Assembly: GCA_022614965.1 (NCBI GenBank)
Contig: JAKEHO010000017.1
Location: forward strand, 1-54,279
DNA length: 54,279 bases
Source: Gammaproteobacteria bacterium
GTDB taxonomy: Bacteria; Pseudomonadota; Gammaproteobacteria; JAKEHO01
Direction: 5' to 3'
Every line of letters begins with the position of its first letter. The stretch's first letter is position 1. The translations under genes were made by a program, and so were the position numbers. Below, piece by piece: positions 41,640 through 53,156 of the stretch. The notes below the pieces were generated by a model. That model worked only from the letters and a program-made list of their open reading frames with translations. It did no database searches and had not been told where the DNA came from.

Positions 41640-42148
41640 ATATATAGCCTGCGTAAGTTTGGATCGAGTATTGCTGTCTCCCACATTTCATCAAATTGGC
41701 GCAAGAGCTCATTCGCCACTGGCCTGTTATTATAGCTTAGCGTTGCCTCGAATCTGTCGGCGAGTTGCCGATGAATGTACCCGGTGGCATCCGCTATCAA
41801 AATGGCTTCGTTGTAGCCCGCAAACTGCGCGTTGGGCTTGCGTATATCAATGAAGCTGCTCAGATTCATCGCAAGTTCCAACAACCGGTGTCCCTGCTTG
41901 ACAACGGTTTCTGGCTCCTGCACGAGGATCCGAATGCGCGAACGTTTGCTGCGTAGTGCCAGCGCCTGCACCGCCTCTGTGAATTCATCATTGTCGTAGA
42001 TCGCCGGGTCGAGGAATCGACTCGTGATCTCGAGGGTGTATTGGGCCTGCTGCACAAGCGTTGTAGCCGCCTCACGATTTTCCTCGCTGGTGACGATTTG
42101 AATGGTGTCGTCGGTATCACCGAGTTTGTAGTCTTCAAAGTCGTTCAT
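41636..42148 (-). CDS. conserved hypothetical, phospholipase D-like fold
   Basis: A protein of 170 residues without signal peptide or membrane helix. The stretch RIRILVQEPETVVKQGHRLLELAMNL and the later EAILIADATGYIHR resemble a phospholipase D-like half-domain, but no HKD motif is present, so catalysis is doubtful. It matches a family I know only as an uncharacterised proteobacterial conserved protein (DUF7931-like). It is coupled by a 4-base overlap to the secretin-like gene, which hints at a shared role. Confidence 0.6.
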   Translation of the reverse strand: MNDFEDYKLGDTDDTIQIVTSEENREAATTLVQQAQYTLEITSRFLDPAIYDNDEFTEAVQALALRSKRSRIRILVQEPETVVKQGHRLLELAMNLSSFIDIRKPNAQFAGYNEAILIADATGYIHRQLADRFEATLSYNNRPVANELLRQFDEMWETAILDPNLRRLYI

Positions 42149-42471
42149 GGTTGTCCTGCTACAGTCACTTCAGGTGGCAGCCCGCCCGCGCCGTAAATAG
42201 CTCTATTCAAATGTAAAACAATAATAATAAGCTAGCTATGCCGTCGCATCAAAGTACCGAGTCATTCCTGCGTCTGTGAACGAAGGGGGTGCTTGGGAAC
42301 TCGGGTGAAGGGTGCTGGCCAACACACCATGGGGGGAGACGCCAACGGGCTCGGCAGCCGTGTTGGCAGATAGGCCGCTCAATCGCAACGCGATGGGAAT
42401 GACTCTGATTGAGTGTTATGGGCCCCTTAGGGCGCGAACACGCAACAGCAACTAAGTTACCAAGCTGAGAA
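42149..42471. other. intergenic region between purB and the PLD-like gene
   Basis: 323 bases. An AT-rich patch (about 42195-42240) just upstream of the PLD-like gene probably holds its promoter. A short stem GCCC-CTTA-GGGC (42422-42433) lies downstream of purB. The minus-strand open frame 42249-42500 runs into purB and has no protein-like features. Nothing else was recognised. Confidence 0.5.
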
Positions 42472-43848
<1,377 letters not shown>

Positions 43849-44017
43849 TCAAAGTGTCCAACTTGAACCTAGATCATACACGAGCTCTCTATCGCGTGGC
43901 ACATGCGATTAAGAGCGTTCGTACTCGGCGCCTCACAGCTGCATAGTGATTGGACTGTCTATGTGAGGGCAGTACCCTCTGCACGATAGCCTGCAGAGGA
44001 GTTTACCGGGTCAACTC

Positions 44018-45058
44018 TCAGGGACAGGGATTGGGTTGGGAGGTATGGATTGCCTCGATCGCCTCTAGTACGTCATCTGATAATGGCAGATCAAGACTGG
44101 CAATATTCGCTTTAAGCTGCTCGAGAGACGTTGCGCCGACAAGGGTACTAGTGAGGAAGGATCGGCTATGAACAAAGGCCAAGGCCATCTGTGCAGGGTC
44201 TAAGCCGTGCTCGCGAGCGAGTTCAACGTATGCCGCGCTCGCCTTCTGGCCTTGGGGGTTAGTATAGCGTTCAAAGCGCCTGAACAGTGTCAGCCGTGCG
44301 TTCTTCGGACGCGCATCGTTTGTGTACTTTCCCGACAATACGCCAAATGCCAGCGGCGAATAGGCAAGCAGGCCGACATCCTCTCGGTGTGCGACTTCTG
44401 CGAGCCCGATCTCAAAGGTGCGATTCAGTAGGTTATACGGGTTTTGGATGCTGACGATGCGGGTAAATCCCCTCTCTTCACAAGTGCGTAGATACTGCAT
44501 TGCGCCCCAGGGGGTCTCGTTTGCGATCCCGATGCACCGAACCTTGCCGGCGCTTACCAGGGCATCCAGTGCCTCCATTGTTTCCTCGATTGGCACGGCA
44601 TCTTCTTTGGGCACATGCTGATAACCGAGTTGGCCGAAGAAATTGGTCACACGATCCGGCCAATGGGGCTGATAAAGGTCGATATAGTCCGTTTGCAAAC
44701 GTTTTAAACTCGCATTCAGCGCCATTTCAATATTCTTCCGGTCGAGCCTTGCCTTCCCGCCTCGAACGTAGGGGATGGAGGAAGCCCTGCCGCAGACCTT
44801 GGTGGCCAACACGCACTGCGCTCTGTTTTTCCGCTGGTGGAACCAGGTCCCGAGGCACTCTTCCGTCCTACCGTAAGTCTCGGCCTTGGGCGGTACCGGA
44901 TAGAGCTCCGCCGTGTCAATAAAATTAACCCCCGAGTCCAGTGCGTAGTCTAGCTGTGCGTGTGCGTCAGGCTGCGCGTTTTGCTCCCCAAAGGTCATCG
45001 TGCCGAGGCAGATTGCGGTGACCTTAATGTGCGTGCGCCCCAGTGTTCGATATCTCAT
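44018..45058 (-). CDS. tas: Tas-like NADP-dependent aldo/keto reductase
   Basis: From ATG 45058 (MRYRTLGRTHIKVTAICLG) the protein has 346 residues, the length of E. coli Tas. The catalytic tetrad is visible: Asp and Tyr in FIDTAELYPVP, Lys in VLATKVCG and His in YQPHWPDR. The cofactor segment near the C-terminus (STLVGATSLEQLKANI) is intact. Tas was found by suppression of tyrosine auxotrophy; the physiological substrate is unknown. The frame is open to 45157, but the extra 33 residues are not family-like. Confidence 0.87.
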   Translation of the reverse strand: MRYRTLGRTHIKVTAICLGTMTFGEQNAQPDAHAQLDYALDSGVNFIDTAELYPVPPKAETYGRTEECLGTWFHQRKNRAQCVLATKVCGRASSIPYVRGGKARLDRKNIEMALNASLKRLQTDYIDLYQPHWPDRVTNFFGQLGYQHVPKEDAVPIEETMEALDALVSAGKVRCIGIANETPWGAMQYLRTCEERGFTRIVSIQNPYNLLNRTFEIGLAEVAHREDVGLLAYSPLAFGVLSGKYTNDARPKNARLTLFRRFERYTNPQGQKASAAYVELAREHGLDPAQMALAFVHSRSFLTSTLVGATSLEQLKANIASLDLPLSDDVLEAIEAIHTSQPNPCP

Positions 45059-45352
45059 GCGTTGCGCTCGAACCTCATTCGATTGAACGGAAGCTGTGAG
45101 GTAGGAGTTTACCGTGAGTCGTTGGCGCGTGAGTGCGAAATTCGGCTTTGGCGCCATTCGATCCGAAGCGTCGCCTCCGTAACTTCTCGGCGCAGCAGAT
45201 GGGTGCGGGAAAGGATAGGCATTTCGTCTTTGTTATGTAAAGATACCGACGAACGCCAGCTACGTGGACTATGCCAGCAAACCGTAACGGCTATGGCTTT
45301 TAGGCACCGACTGGTTGCCGGTGCTAACATGGATTAGGCGATCAGCACATCT

Positions 45353-46009
45353 ATGGTGGAGCGCATCGTCAATACATTCATTCTGTTTTTTGTCGTCATT
45401 GATCCTGTCAGTCTCGCGCCCATATTCTCGGCCCTGACTTTTGGGAGTTCGGAGAGTTACAAAAGGCGGATGGCCTATAAAGGCGTTGCAGTCGCTGGGT
45501 GCCTCTTGTTTTTCTTTGCTTTGGTTGGCGATCGCTTGCTTCGATATCTGAACATCACTACACCTGCCTTTAGTATCGCGGGGGGTATCCTGCTTTTTCT
45601 CTTGGCAATCGATATGGTGTTTGTGCGCGAGTCAGGGCTGCGGACTGCGACGCCCAGCGAAAAAGCCGAGGCTGAACATAGGCCGGATATCTCGGTGTTC
45701 CCCTTGGCCATCCCCATGATCGCAGGACCCGGATCACTGACAACGGTGCTGCTGCTGGTAGGCGATCAAGGACTTTCAGCTCAGACACTTATCAGCTTAC
45801 TCGTCGTGCTCGTGGTGTTGCTGATCACGCTTGGCATGCTACTGATCTCGCCGCAGTTAACGAAAGTACTTGGCGAGACTGGGACCAATGTCATTGCCCG
45901 TGTGCTCGGGATTGTGCTGGCGGCCATGGCCGTGCAATTCATCATTAATGGCATGCTGACTACGTTCCCTGGCTTGGGTGAGATCGCAACCCTGGCGACG
46001 AGCGCATAA
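45353..46009 (+). CDS. MarC-family (UPF0056) integral membrane protein
   Basis: A protein of 218 residues with six hydrophobic segments. It opens with the family's FILFFVVIDPVSLAPIFSAL, and VFPLAIPMIAGPGSLTTVLLL in the middle is the strongly conserved second-half motif. MarC proteins were once thought to be antibiotic-resistance factors but their function is unsettled. The arrangement is divergent from tas, with 294 bases between. Confidence 0.9.
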   Translation: MVERIVNTFILFFVVIDPVSLAPIFSALTFGSSESYKRRMAYKGVAVAGCLLFFFALVGDRLLRYLNITTPAFSIAGGILLFLLAIDMVFVRESGLRTATPSEKAEAEHRPDISVFPLAIPMIAGPGSLTTVLLLVGDQGLSAQTLISLLVVLVVLLITLGMLLISPQLTKVLGETGTNVIARVLGIVLAAMAVQFIINGMLTTFPGLGEIATLATSA

Positions 46010-46175
46010 CAAACCTTGCCCCTGAAGAGCCTAAGCGATCGGTCTATCGATCCGTTGGTCGCCTCCCTCGCATGGCATCGAGTGACGGAACGGTCTTTGC
46101 CATCTAGCGCAATACGGATGACAATAGCTTCATATCGCATGCGCCCACAGATAGTGTCGACACTTTTTAATAACG

Positions 46176-47210
46176 ATGCGCAATTTAACTATAACATGCC
46201 CTGATGACTGTCATGTGCACCTGCGAGACGGTGCGGTCATGGCCGCTGTCGTAGGTGATACGGCCAGGCGCTTTGCGCGGGCCATCGTGATGCCGAATCT
46301 TTCGCCTCCCGTAGTTACGACAGCGCAAGCCCTCAAATATCGGGAGCGTATCCTGGCTGCGCTGCCCAATACGATTCGATTCACGCCACTCATGACGCTG
46401 TATTTGACCGATAACACACCAGTTGAAGAGATCGCGAAGGCTAAACAGAGCGGCCAGGTGTTTGCGATCAAGTACTATCCGAGGCGTGCGACGACAAACT
46501 CGGATGCCGGGGTAACGGACATCAGCAAGGTGTACCCCGTGTTAGAAGCGATGGTCGAGCACGACTTGCCCTTATCGGTGCATGGTGAGGTGAGCGACAA
46601 CGCTGACATCTTTGACCGGGAACGGTTGTTTATCGATCGTATCCTTGAACCCCTGCTAGAGCGGTTTCGTGATCTGCGTGTCGTGTTCGAACATATCTCA
46701 ACACGAGAGGCCGTAGCGTTTGTCAAATCGGGCACAGACCGTCTCGCCGCCACCATTACGCCGCATCATCTTTTGTTAAACCGCAATGCACTGTTCGAGG
46801 GAGGTTTGCAACCGCATCACTACTGTCACCCTGTGATTAAACGGGAAACCGATCGCCGGGCCCTCGTTGAGGCGGCGACGAGTGGTCATCCAAGACTCTT
46901 CTTGGGCACGGATAGTGCTCCCCATGCCCGATCGAGCAAGGAGAACGCGTTCGGATGCGCCGGGATCTACACCGCGCACGCCGCACTGGAGCTTTATGCT
47001 GAGGTCTTCGAAGAGGCTGGCGCTATCGATCGGTTAGAGGGATTTGCCGGTATATATGGGTCGGCTTTCTACGGATTGCCGCGGAATACGGATCGAGTAA
47101 CGCTTCGAAAGGATGTATGGACGGTTCCCCGGAGTCTCCCGCTGGGTGACGATGTAATCGTGCCGTTTCGTGCGGGGAAAGCATGTGCCTGGAGATTGGC
47201 CGACGGGTGA
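46176..47210 (+). CDS. pyrC: dihydroorotase
   Basis: PyrC closes carbamoyl-aspartate to dihydroorotate in pyrimidine synthesis. It is the class II type of 344 residues. The zinc ligands are H13 and H15 (CHVHLRDG), with the carboxylated K99 ([18 protein letters not shown]), the VHGEV His and [13 protein letters not shown] near the C-terminus. The stop shares a base with the start of rnt. Confidence 0.95.
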   Translation: MRNLTITCPDDCHVHLRDGAVMAAVVGDTARRFARAIVMPNLSPPVVTTAQALKYRERILAALPNTIRFTPLMTLYLTDNTPVEEIAKAKQSGQVFAIKYYPRRATTNSDAGVTDISKVYPVLEAMVEHDLPLSVHGEVSDNADIFDRERLFIDRILEPLLERFRDLRVVFEHISTREAVAFVKSGTDRLAATITPHHLLLNRNALFEGGLQPHHYCHPVIKRETDRRALVEAATSGHPRLFLGTDSAPHARSSKENAFGCAGIYTAHAALELYAEVFEEAGAIDRLEGFAGIYGSAFYGLPRNTDRVTLRKDVWTVPRSLPLGDDVIVPFRAGKACAWRLADG

Positions 47211-47857
47211 TGCCAGAGCGCACGGCAAAACATCTGCTCACCCAGCGCTTTCGCGGCTTTTTGCCTGTTGCAGTGGACGTCGAGACGGCGGGATTCAATT
47301 CCAACACAGATGCGTTATTGGAGATTGCCGCGGTGACGTTTACCATTGACAGCGACGGGCGGTGGCGGCCAGACAAGACTACGGCCTGTCATGTCATACC
47401 CTTTGAAGGAGCGAACCTGGACCAGGCCGCATTGGAATTTACTGGCATCGATCCCTATCATCCATTTCGTGATGCGGTCTCGGAGAAGGAAGCATTAAAG
47501 ACCGTGTTTGGTGCGGTCCGAAAGGCCATGAAACAACGGGGTTGTGCACGCGCCATTTTGGTCGGTCACAATCCTTCCTTTGATCTGAGTTTTATCAATG
47601 CGGCCACCGAACGTGCCAGGATTAAGCGAAATCCTTTTCATCCGTTCAGCTCTTTTGATACGGCAACGCTAGGTGGTCTTGCCTTTGGGCAGACCGTGCT
47701 TTCTCGCGCGGTTAAGGCGGCTGGATTGGAGTGGGACAACAGTCAAGCGCATTCTGCGATCTACGACGCAGAACGTACGGCGGAACTCTTCTGTGCCGTG
47801 GTCAATAAATGGGACATGCTGGGAAGGAGCCACAATGCTACGATTTCCAAGGGCTAG
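47210..47857 (+). CDS. rnt: ribonuclease T
   Basis: RNase T trims 3' ends of tRNA and other stable RNAs. Started at ATG 47210 (TGATG overlap with pyrC) it has 215 residues, with the DEDDh exonuclease acid pair D23 and E25 in [10 protein letters not shown], matching the E. coli numbering. The later motif [15 protein letters not shown] holds the final His and Asp. ATG 47183 lies in the same frame but would lengthen the N-terminus inside pyrC. Confidence 0.94.
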   Translation: MPERTAKHLLTQRFRGFLPVAVDVETAGFNSNTDALLEIAAVTFTIDSDGRWRPDKTTACHVIPFEGANLDQAALEFTGIDPYHPFRDAVSEKEALKTVFGAVRKAMKQRGCARAILVGHNPSFDLSFINAATERARIKRNPFHPFSSFDTATLGGLAFGQTVLSRAVKAAGLEWDNSQAHSAIYDAERTAELFCAVVNKWDMLGRSHNATISKG

Positions 47858-47866
47858 ATTTGTAGG

Positions 47867-49192
47867 TTATCGCTTGGCTCGCGTGCCAGCGATTTTTTGT
47901 TGCCATTCCCGCGTTTTTTTGATCACAGCCTGTTCATTGAGGCTCGTAAGCACCCCATCCTTTAGAAGCTGTTTCCCTGCGACCCACACGTCAGTGACGC
48001 GGTTACGTCCTGTTGCGTAAACAATCTGCGAGATGGGGTTGTACATAGGTTGTGTCTCAATACTAAGCAGATCGATTGCCGCGATATCGGCCTGTTTTTC
48101 AGGTAACAGTGAACCAATTTGGGAATCGATCGCCAATGCCCGTGCACCATTCAGTGTTGCCATGCGCAGCGCTTTACTCGCTGAGATGGCGCGGGCATCG
48201 CCTGCGACAGCCTTGGCAAGCAACGCTGCACTGCGCATTTCCCCAAACATGTCCAAATCGTTGTTGCTTGCCGCGCCGTCAGTACCCAAGGCGACGTTGA
48301 CTCCCGCCTGAGTTAGTTCGTGCACAGGGCAAAACCCGCTTGCCAGTTTTAGGTTGGATTCGGGCGCGTGAACGACATTAAGTCCACAGGCTGCGATCTC
48401 TGCAATCTTTTCTTTTTCAATCTGCGTCATATGGACCGCCAGCAACCTGGGGGATAAGAGCCCAAGCCGCTGCAACCGCTTCAGCGGGGGCTCCCCATGC
48501 TGCGCCATGCTCTGGTCTACCTCACCTGCCGTCTCAAGGACGTGCATGTGAATGGGGATATCCAGCTCCTCGGCCAGAACGCCGATATGCGCAAGCGATG
48601 AATCAGAGACTGTGTAAGGAGCGTGTGGCGCGAAGGCGGTGTTGATCAATGGATTGTGTCGATACGCATCATGCACGGCTTCCCCTTTTACGAGGTATTC
48701 ATCCGCAGTTTTCGCCCAGGCGGAAGGGAGATCGATGATGATGAGCCCAACGGTGGCTCGAATGCCCACTTCCACTGCTACCTGGGCCGTCTCTTCAGGG
48801 AAGAAATACATGTCATTGAAACACGTAGTCCCGCCGCGAATCATTTCAGCGACTGCATGGCGGGTGCCGTCGCGCACGAATTCTGGACTGACCCAACGTT
48901 CTTCCGCGGGCCACATGTAGTTTTTGAGCCAGTCCGTCAAGGGCAGGTCGTCCGCTAAGCCGCGAAACAGATTCATCGCGGCATGGCTATGGCAATTGAC
49001 TAGGCCTGGGATGAGCGCATGGCGATCGAGCCGATATATGGCATCGGCCGTATATTTCGCATTGGCAGCGCTACTTGTAAGGATCTCCAATATTCTGCCA
49101 TCGTGAATCGCGATGGCATGATTTTCGTAGACGACACCCTCCGGCTCAACGGGGATGACCCAGCGGGCATGTATGACTGTATCGATCTGCAT
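47867..49192 (-). CDS. mtaD: 5-methylthioadenosine/S-adenosylhomocysteine deaminase
   Basis: MtaD is an amidohydrolase that turns methylthioadenosine into methylthioinosine. The 441 residues show the first metal pair in GLVNCHSHAAMNLFRGLADD, HMHVLETAGE in the barrel, and the Asp in LGTDGAASNNDLDMF. It is divergent from mtnA and sits in the mtaD-mtnA-gyrA-serC order known from Pseudomonas (PA3170-PA3167), where the enzyme has this activity. Chlorohydrolase or guanine deaminase readings are less likely given that context. Confidence 0.88.
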   Translation of the reverse strand: MQIDTVIHARWVIPVEPEGVVYENHAIAIHDGRILEILTSSAANAKYTADAIYRLDRHALIPGLVNCHSHAAMNLFRGLADDLPLTDWLKNYMWPAEERWVSPEFVRDGTRHAVAEMIRGGTTCFNDMYFFPEETAQVAVEVGIRATVGLIIIDLPSAWAKTADEYLVKGEAVHDAYRHNPLINTAFAPHAPYTVSDSSLAHIGVLAEELDIPIHMHVLETAGEVDQSMAQHGEPPLKRLQRLGLLSPRLLAVHMTQIEKEKIAEIAACGLNVVHAPESNLKLASGFCPVHELTQAGVNVALGTDGAASNNDLDMFGEMRSAALLAKAVAGDARAISASKALRMATLNGARALAIDSQIGSLLPEKQADIAAIDLLSIETQPMYNPISQIVYATGRNRVTDVWVAGKQLLKDGVLTSLNEQAVIKKTREWQQKIAGTRAKR

Positions 49193-49325
49193 TTTGGTTA
49201 CCTGCTCAACCTGCGCGGAAGAAGATTAGGCCTCTGTTATGCAAATGCATTATGCTGTGCAGCTAACGCGCATTGTACGTGAAAGGTGATGCCATACCAC
49301 CTTCGCGTCGCGCGGGAGATCCCAT

Positions 49326-50393
49326 GTGACCGCTGTAACCCACGACCTCGCACACGATGCAATCCGGGCCGTTGACTGGTCGAACGGAGCCGTTAAGTTG
49401 CTCGATCAGCGGGTGCTGCCGCAGCGTGAGGAGTATCTCATCCTGGAGGAAGCCCCTGCCCTTGCCAATGCGATCAGGATGATGGCTGTGCGCGGTGCGC
49501 CCGCCATTGGCATTGCCGCCGCTTATGGCGTGGTGCTTGCTGCGCGTCTCGCCTACCGACGGGCAAAGAACGACTGGCGCTCGGCGATAGAAGTCGATAT
49601 CGAACGTCTTCGTGCTGCTCGACCGACTGCGGTCAATCTGCACTGGGCGCTCCAGCGCATGCAGGAGAAATTTGTTGAGGTGAAGAATGATCCCGAACCG
49701 ATATTGCTCGCCGAGGCAAAGCGAATACACGACGAAGATATCACGGCAAACAAGCGTATGGGCGCGCTTGGTGCTGAACTGATTCATGGAAAGACGGACG
49801 TTCTGACTCATTGCAACACCGGTTCGCTGGCAACCGGCGGATTTGGTACTGCCCTTGGGGTTATTCGCAGCGCCTATGCTCGGGGTGTCATTCAATCGAT
49901 CTACGCGTGTGAAACACGACCCTGGTTACAGGGCGCAAGATTGACCGCTTGGGAACTTATGAGGGACAAGATCCCGGTCACTGTGATCGCCGATAGCGCC
50001 GCCGCTCACCTGATGCAACAGCGTTGTGTGCGATGGGTCATTGTCGGCGCCGATCGGATTGCGAGAAACGGAGATCTCGCAAACAAGATCGGGACCTATT
50101 CTCTGGCGCTTTCTGCCCGTGCGCACGATCTGAAGTTTATGACGGTTGCGCCCACATCCTCGCTGGACATGAGCGCGGCCACCGGTGCGGATATTCCTAT
50201 CGAGGACCGTCCGTCCGGGGAGCTTCTGGAGCTAGAAGGGCACCGCCTCGCAGCAGAGGGGGCCCTTGCCTGGAACCCGGTATTTGATGTCACGCCTGCC
50301 CGATTGATCGATTTTCTTGTCACCGAAAAAGGTGTTGTTCCTGCACCGGACGCCGCGAAGCTGGCGGCCCTGATGCAGGATGCACACAGCTGA
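49326..50393 (+). CDS. mtnA: S-methyl-5-thioribose-1-phosphate isomerase
   Basis: MtnA isomerises methylthioribose-1-phosphate to the ribulose form in methionine salvage. The 355 residues (GTG start at 49326, with GGGAG upstream) carry the catalytic Cys163 (THCNTGSLATGG) and Asp242 (VGADRIARNGD). It is of the eIF2B-like fold. The phosphorylase (MtnP/MtiP) and later salvage genes are not in the window. Confidence 0.95.
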   Translation: MTAVTHDLAHDAIRAVDWSNGAVKLLDQRVLPQREEYLILEEAPALANAIRMMAVRGAPAIGIAAAYGVVLAARLAYRRAKNDWRSAIEVDIERLRAARPTAVNLHWALQRMQEKFVEVKNDPEPILLAEAKRIHDEDITANKRMGALGAELIHGKTDVLTHCNTGSLATGGFGTALGVIRSAYARGVIQSIYACETRPWLQGARLTAWELMRDKIPVTVIADSAAAHLMQQRCVRWVIVGADRIARNGDLANKIGTYSLALSARAHDLKFMTVAPTSSLDMSAATGADIPIEDRPSGELLELEGHRLAAEGALAWNPVFDVTPARLIDFLVTEKGVVPAPDAAKLAALMQDAHS

Positions 50394-50488
50394 CCTTCAC
50401 TTTCTGCCTCCTCAAGACAGCACGTGTTCGCGCCGGTGCTGCCGGTCTTCTGTGGCCGGCCCGTGTTGTGCAGTGCTGAGGCGCCCTG

Positions 50489-50497
50489 TGATAAAAT
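50489..50497 (+). promoter_or_regulatory. extended -10 promoter for gyrA
   Basis: TG-A-TAAAAT at 50489-50497 fits the extended -10 consensus. It lies about 68 bases before gyrA. No clear -35 sits at 17 bases (TTGTGC at 50466-50471 is 20 bases away). An upstream stem GCCGG (50441-50445)/CCGGC (50456-50460) may mark the end of the mtnA transcript. Confidence 0.4.
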
Positions 50498-50565
50498 TAA
50501 TCGTTTTATGCACTTTCATCTCCACCCTATTCACTGAGCACATAAGCACATAGCGTAGCTTTCAA

Positions 50566-53091
50566 ATGGCTGAGTTCGCGAAATCCATCCTCCCCGTCAA
50601 TATCGAAGACGAGATGAAACAGTCCTATATGGATTACGCCATGAGCGTAATTGTAGGACGTGCGCTACCCGACGTGCGCGATGGCCTCAAGCCCGTGCAC
50701 AGGCGAGTGTTATACGCAATGAGCGTGATGGGAAATGACTGGAATAAGCCGTACAAGAAATCGGCCCGTGTGGTCGGAGATGTCATTGGTAAATACCATC
50801 CTCATGGTGATACCGCGGTCTATGACACCATTGTGCGCATGGCACAGCCGTTTTCGCTGCGGTATACACTGGTGGACGGGCAGGGTAACTTTGGTTCTGT
50901 TGATGGCGATGCCCCAGCCGCAATGCGTTATACCGAAGTGCGCACGGCGCGCATTGCCCACGAACTGCTAGCAGACATCGACAAGGATACGGTCGACTTC
51001 ATTGCCAATTATGACGGATCCGAACAGGAGCCCACAGTTTTTCCAACACGCCTTCCGAACCTACTGATCAATGGTTCGGCTGGGATTGCGGTTGGTATGG
51101 CGACGACCATTCCGCCCCACAACCTCACTGAGGTCATCAATGCGTGTTTGGCAATCGTTGATAATCCCAGCGTGGATGTCGACGGTCTGCTCCAGCACAT
51201 ACCAGGCCCAGATTTTCCAACAGCAGGGATCATTAATGGTGCGCAAGGGATCCGCGAAGCCTACCGTACTGGTCGTGGACGCATCTACGTCCGGGCGCGA
51301 ACTCGGGTTGAGAGCGGTCGCGAAGGCGGGTCGGAAAACATCATCGTCAGCGAGCTGCCCTATCAGGTAAATAAGGCGCGTCTGATGGAAAAGTTCGCCG
51401 AGCTGGTTAAGGAGCGAAAGATCGAAGGCATTCGCGAGCTCCGGGATGAATCAGATAGGGACGGCATGCGGATAGTCATTGAGCTGCGACGCGGCGAGGT
51501 TGCTGAGGTGGTCCTGAATAATCTCTATCAGCACACTCAGATGCAGACGGTGTTTGGCATCAACACGGTCGCTCTGGTGGATAACCAACCCAAGACGCTG
51601 AACCTCAAAGATCTCCTCGATGCATTTATCCGGCACCGGAGAGAAGTCGTCACGCGCCGTACGCTCCACGATCTCAACAAAACCAGGGCACGTGCTCACA
51701 TACTGGAGGGTCTGGCGGTGGCACTCGCCAATATTGACCCAGTCATTGACAGGATCAAGTCCTCCCCAACCGTGACGGACGCGAAAGCACGCCTCATGAA
51801 GGAACGCTGGGCACCGGGTCCCGTCGTGAAAATGCTGAAGGCAAGCGGAGCAGAGGCATCACGGCCAGAGGATCTGCCAGCCAACTTCGGGTTGATCGAG
51901 GGTCGTTACCGTCTCTCTGACGCTCAGGTGCAGGCAATTCTGGACCTAAGACTTCACCGCCTCACCGGTCTCGAGCAGGACAAGATCACTGAGGAGTATG
52001 GTGAATCGCTAAAGATCATCGATGATCTCCTCGATATCCTTGCTCGACCTGATCGCCTCATGCAGGTGATCCGCGACGAGTTCGTCGAGATCCGCGAGCA
52101 ATATGGCGACAAACGACGCACCGAGATCCGCGATGATCATCAGAATCTCAGCGTAGAGGATCTTATTACCGAAGAAGACGTAGTGGTTACACTCTCCCAT
52201 GCGGGTTACGCCAAATCCCAACCTGTGGATGTGTACCGTTCCCAGCGTCGTGGAGGCAGAGGCAAGTCAGCCACGAGCATGAAAGATGAAGACTTTATCG
52301 ATCAACTCTATGTTGCCAGCACGCATGACACGGTGCTCTGCTTCTCCAGTCGTGGGAAGGTATATTGGCTCAAGGTCTATGCATTACCCCAGGCTGGACG
52401 TACGGCACGCGGTAAACCGATTGTCAACCTATTACCGCTAGAAGAGGGCGAGCGCATCAATGCGATATTGCCCGTCCGCGAGTTTGGAGAAGGTCAATTT
52501 GTCATCATGGCCACGGCCAACGGGACGATCAAGAAAACGCCGCTGAGCGAATTTGCCCGACCGAGAGCGAGTGGGATCATTGCTGTTGACCTCGCTCACC
52601 ATAATCAGCTAGTCGGTGTAGAACAGACGGATGGTAAGCGTGATGTCATGTTATTCAGCACGAGCGGCAAGGCCATTCGGTTCAACGAGCGCACTGTGCG
52701 GCCAATGGGCCGTGGCGCCCGCGGTGTCCGGGGAATTCGGCTCGTGCCCGGACATGAGGTGATCTCTCTTATTATTCCAGAGACCGGCGGCACGGTCCTT
52801 ACCACCACAGAAAATGGTTTTGGGAAACGAACCCCTGTGGATGACTATCCTGTCCATGGCCGCGGAGGACAGGGCGTCATTTCTATTCAGACCACGGAGC
52901 GTAATGGACAGGTCGTGAGTGCCCTACCAGTTTCTGACGACGACGAGGTGATGCTCATTAGCGATCGGGGTACCCTGGTACGCACACCCGCCGCGGAAAT
53001 CTCCGTTATGGGGCGCAATACGCAAGGCGTTAAGCTGATTAGCCTTGGTGAGGGTGAGAAACTGGCTAGCGTTGAACGCATTGTCGAATAG
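50566..53091 (+). CDS. gyrA: DNA gyrase subunit A
   Basis: GyrA breaks and rejoins DNA during negative supercoiling with GyrB. The 841 residues have the catalytic Tyr122 (AAMRYTEVR), the quinolone region with T83 and D87 ([10 protein letters not shown]), and the GyrA-box [10 protein letters not shown] near residue 560, which identifies gyrase rather than topoisomerase IV. The acidic C-terminal tail of the E. coli protein (875 residues) is missing; it ends ASVERIVE. No intein is present. Confidence 0.97.
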   Translation: MAEFAKSILPVNIEDEMKQSYMDYAMSVIVGRALPDVRDGLKPVHRRVLYAMSVMGNDWNKPYKKSARVVGDVIGKYHPHGDTAVYDTIVRMAQPFSLRYTLVDGQGNFGSVDGDAPAAMRYTEVRTARIAHELLADIDKDTVDFIANYDGSEQEPTVFPTRLPNLLINGSAGIAVGMATTIPPHNLTEVINACLAIVDNPSVDVDGLLQHIPGPDFPTAGIINGAQGIREAYRTGRGRIYVRARTRVESGREGGSENIIVSELPYQVNKARLMEKFAELVKERKIEGIRELRDESDRDGMRIVIELRRGEVAEVVLNNLYQHTQMQTVFGINTVALVDNQPKTLNLKDLLDAFIRHRREVVTRRTLHDLNKTRARAHILEGLAVALANIDPVIDRIKSSPTVTDAKARLMKERWAPGPVVKMLKASGAEASRPEDLPANFGLIEGRYRLSDAQVQAILDLRLHRLTGLEQDKITEEYGESLKIIDDLLDILARPDRLMQVIRDEFVEIREQYGDKRRTEIRDDHQNLSVEDLITEEDVVVTLSHAGYAKSQPVDVYRSQRRGGRGKSATSMKDEDFIDQLYVASTHDTVLCFSSRGKVYWLKVYALPQAGRTARGKPIVNLLPLEEGERINAILPVREFGEGQFVIMATANGTIKKTPLSEFARPRASGIIAVDLAHHNQLVGVEQTDGKRDVMLFSTSGKAIRFNERTVRPMGRGARGVRGIRLVPGHEVISLIIPETGGTVLTTTENGFGKRTPVDDYPVHGRGGQGVISIQTTERNGQVVSALPVSDDDEVMLISDRGTLVRTPAAEISVMGRNTQGVKLISLGEGEKLASVERIVE

Positions 53092-53156
53092 ACATGACGA
53101 AAGCAGTCTGCGCCAAGGCCAGCAGCGGATCCCCGCCTCTGCGTGAAGAACTTGCC

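Noticed and set aside
50812..50832. Thr83 in GyrA considered as a quinolone-resistance substitution.
   Set aside because: Thr at this position is a natural wild-type state in several Gammaproteobacteria, such as Pseudomonas; D87 is conserved. No resistance can be inferred.
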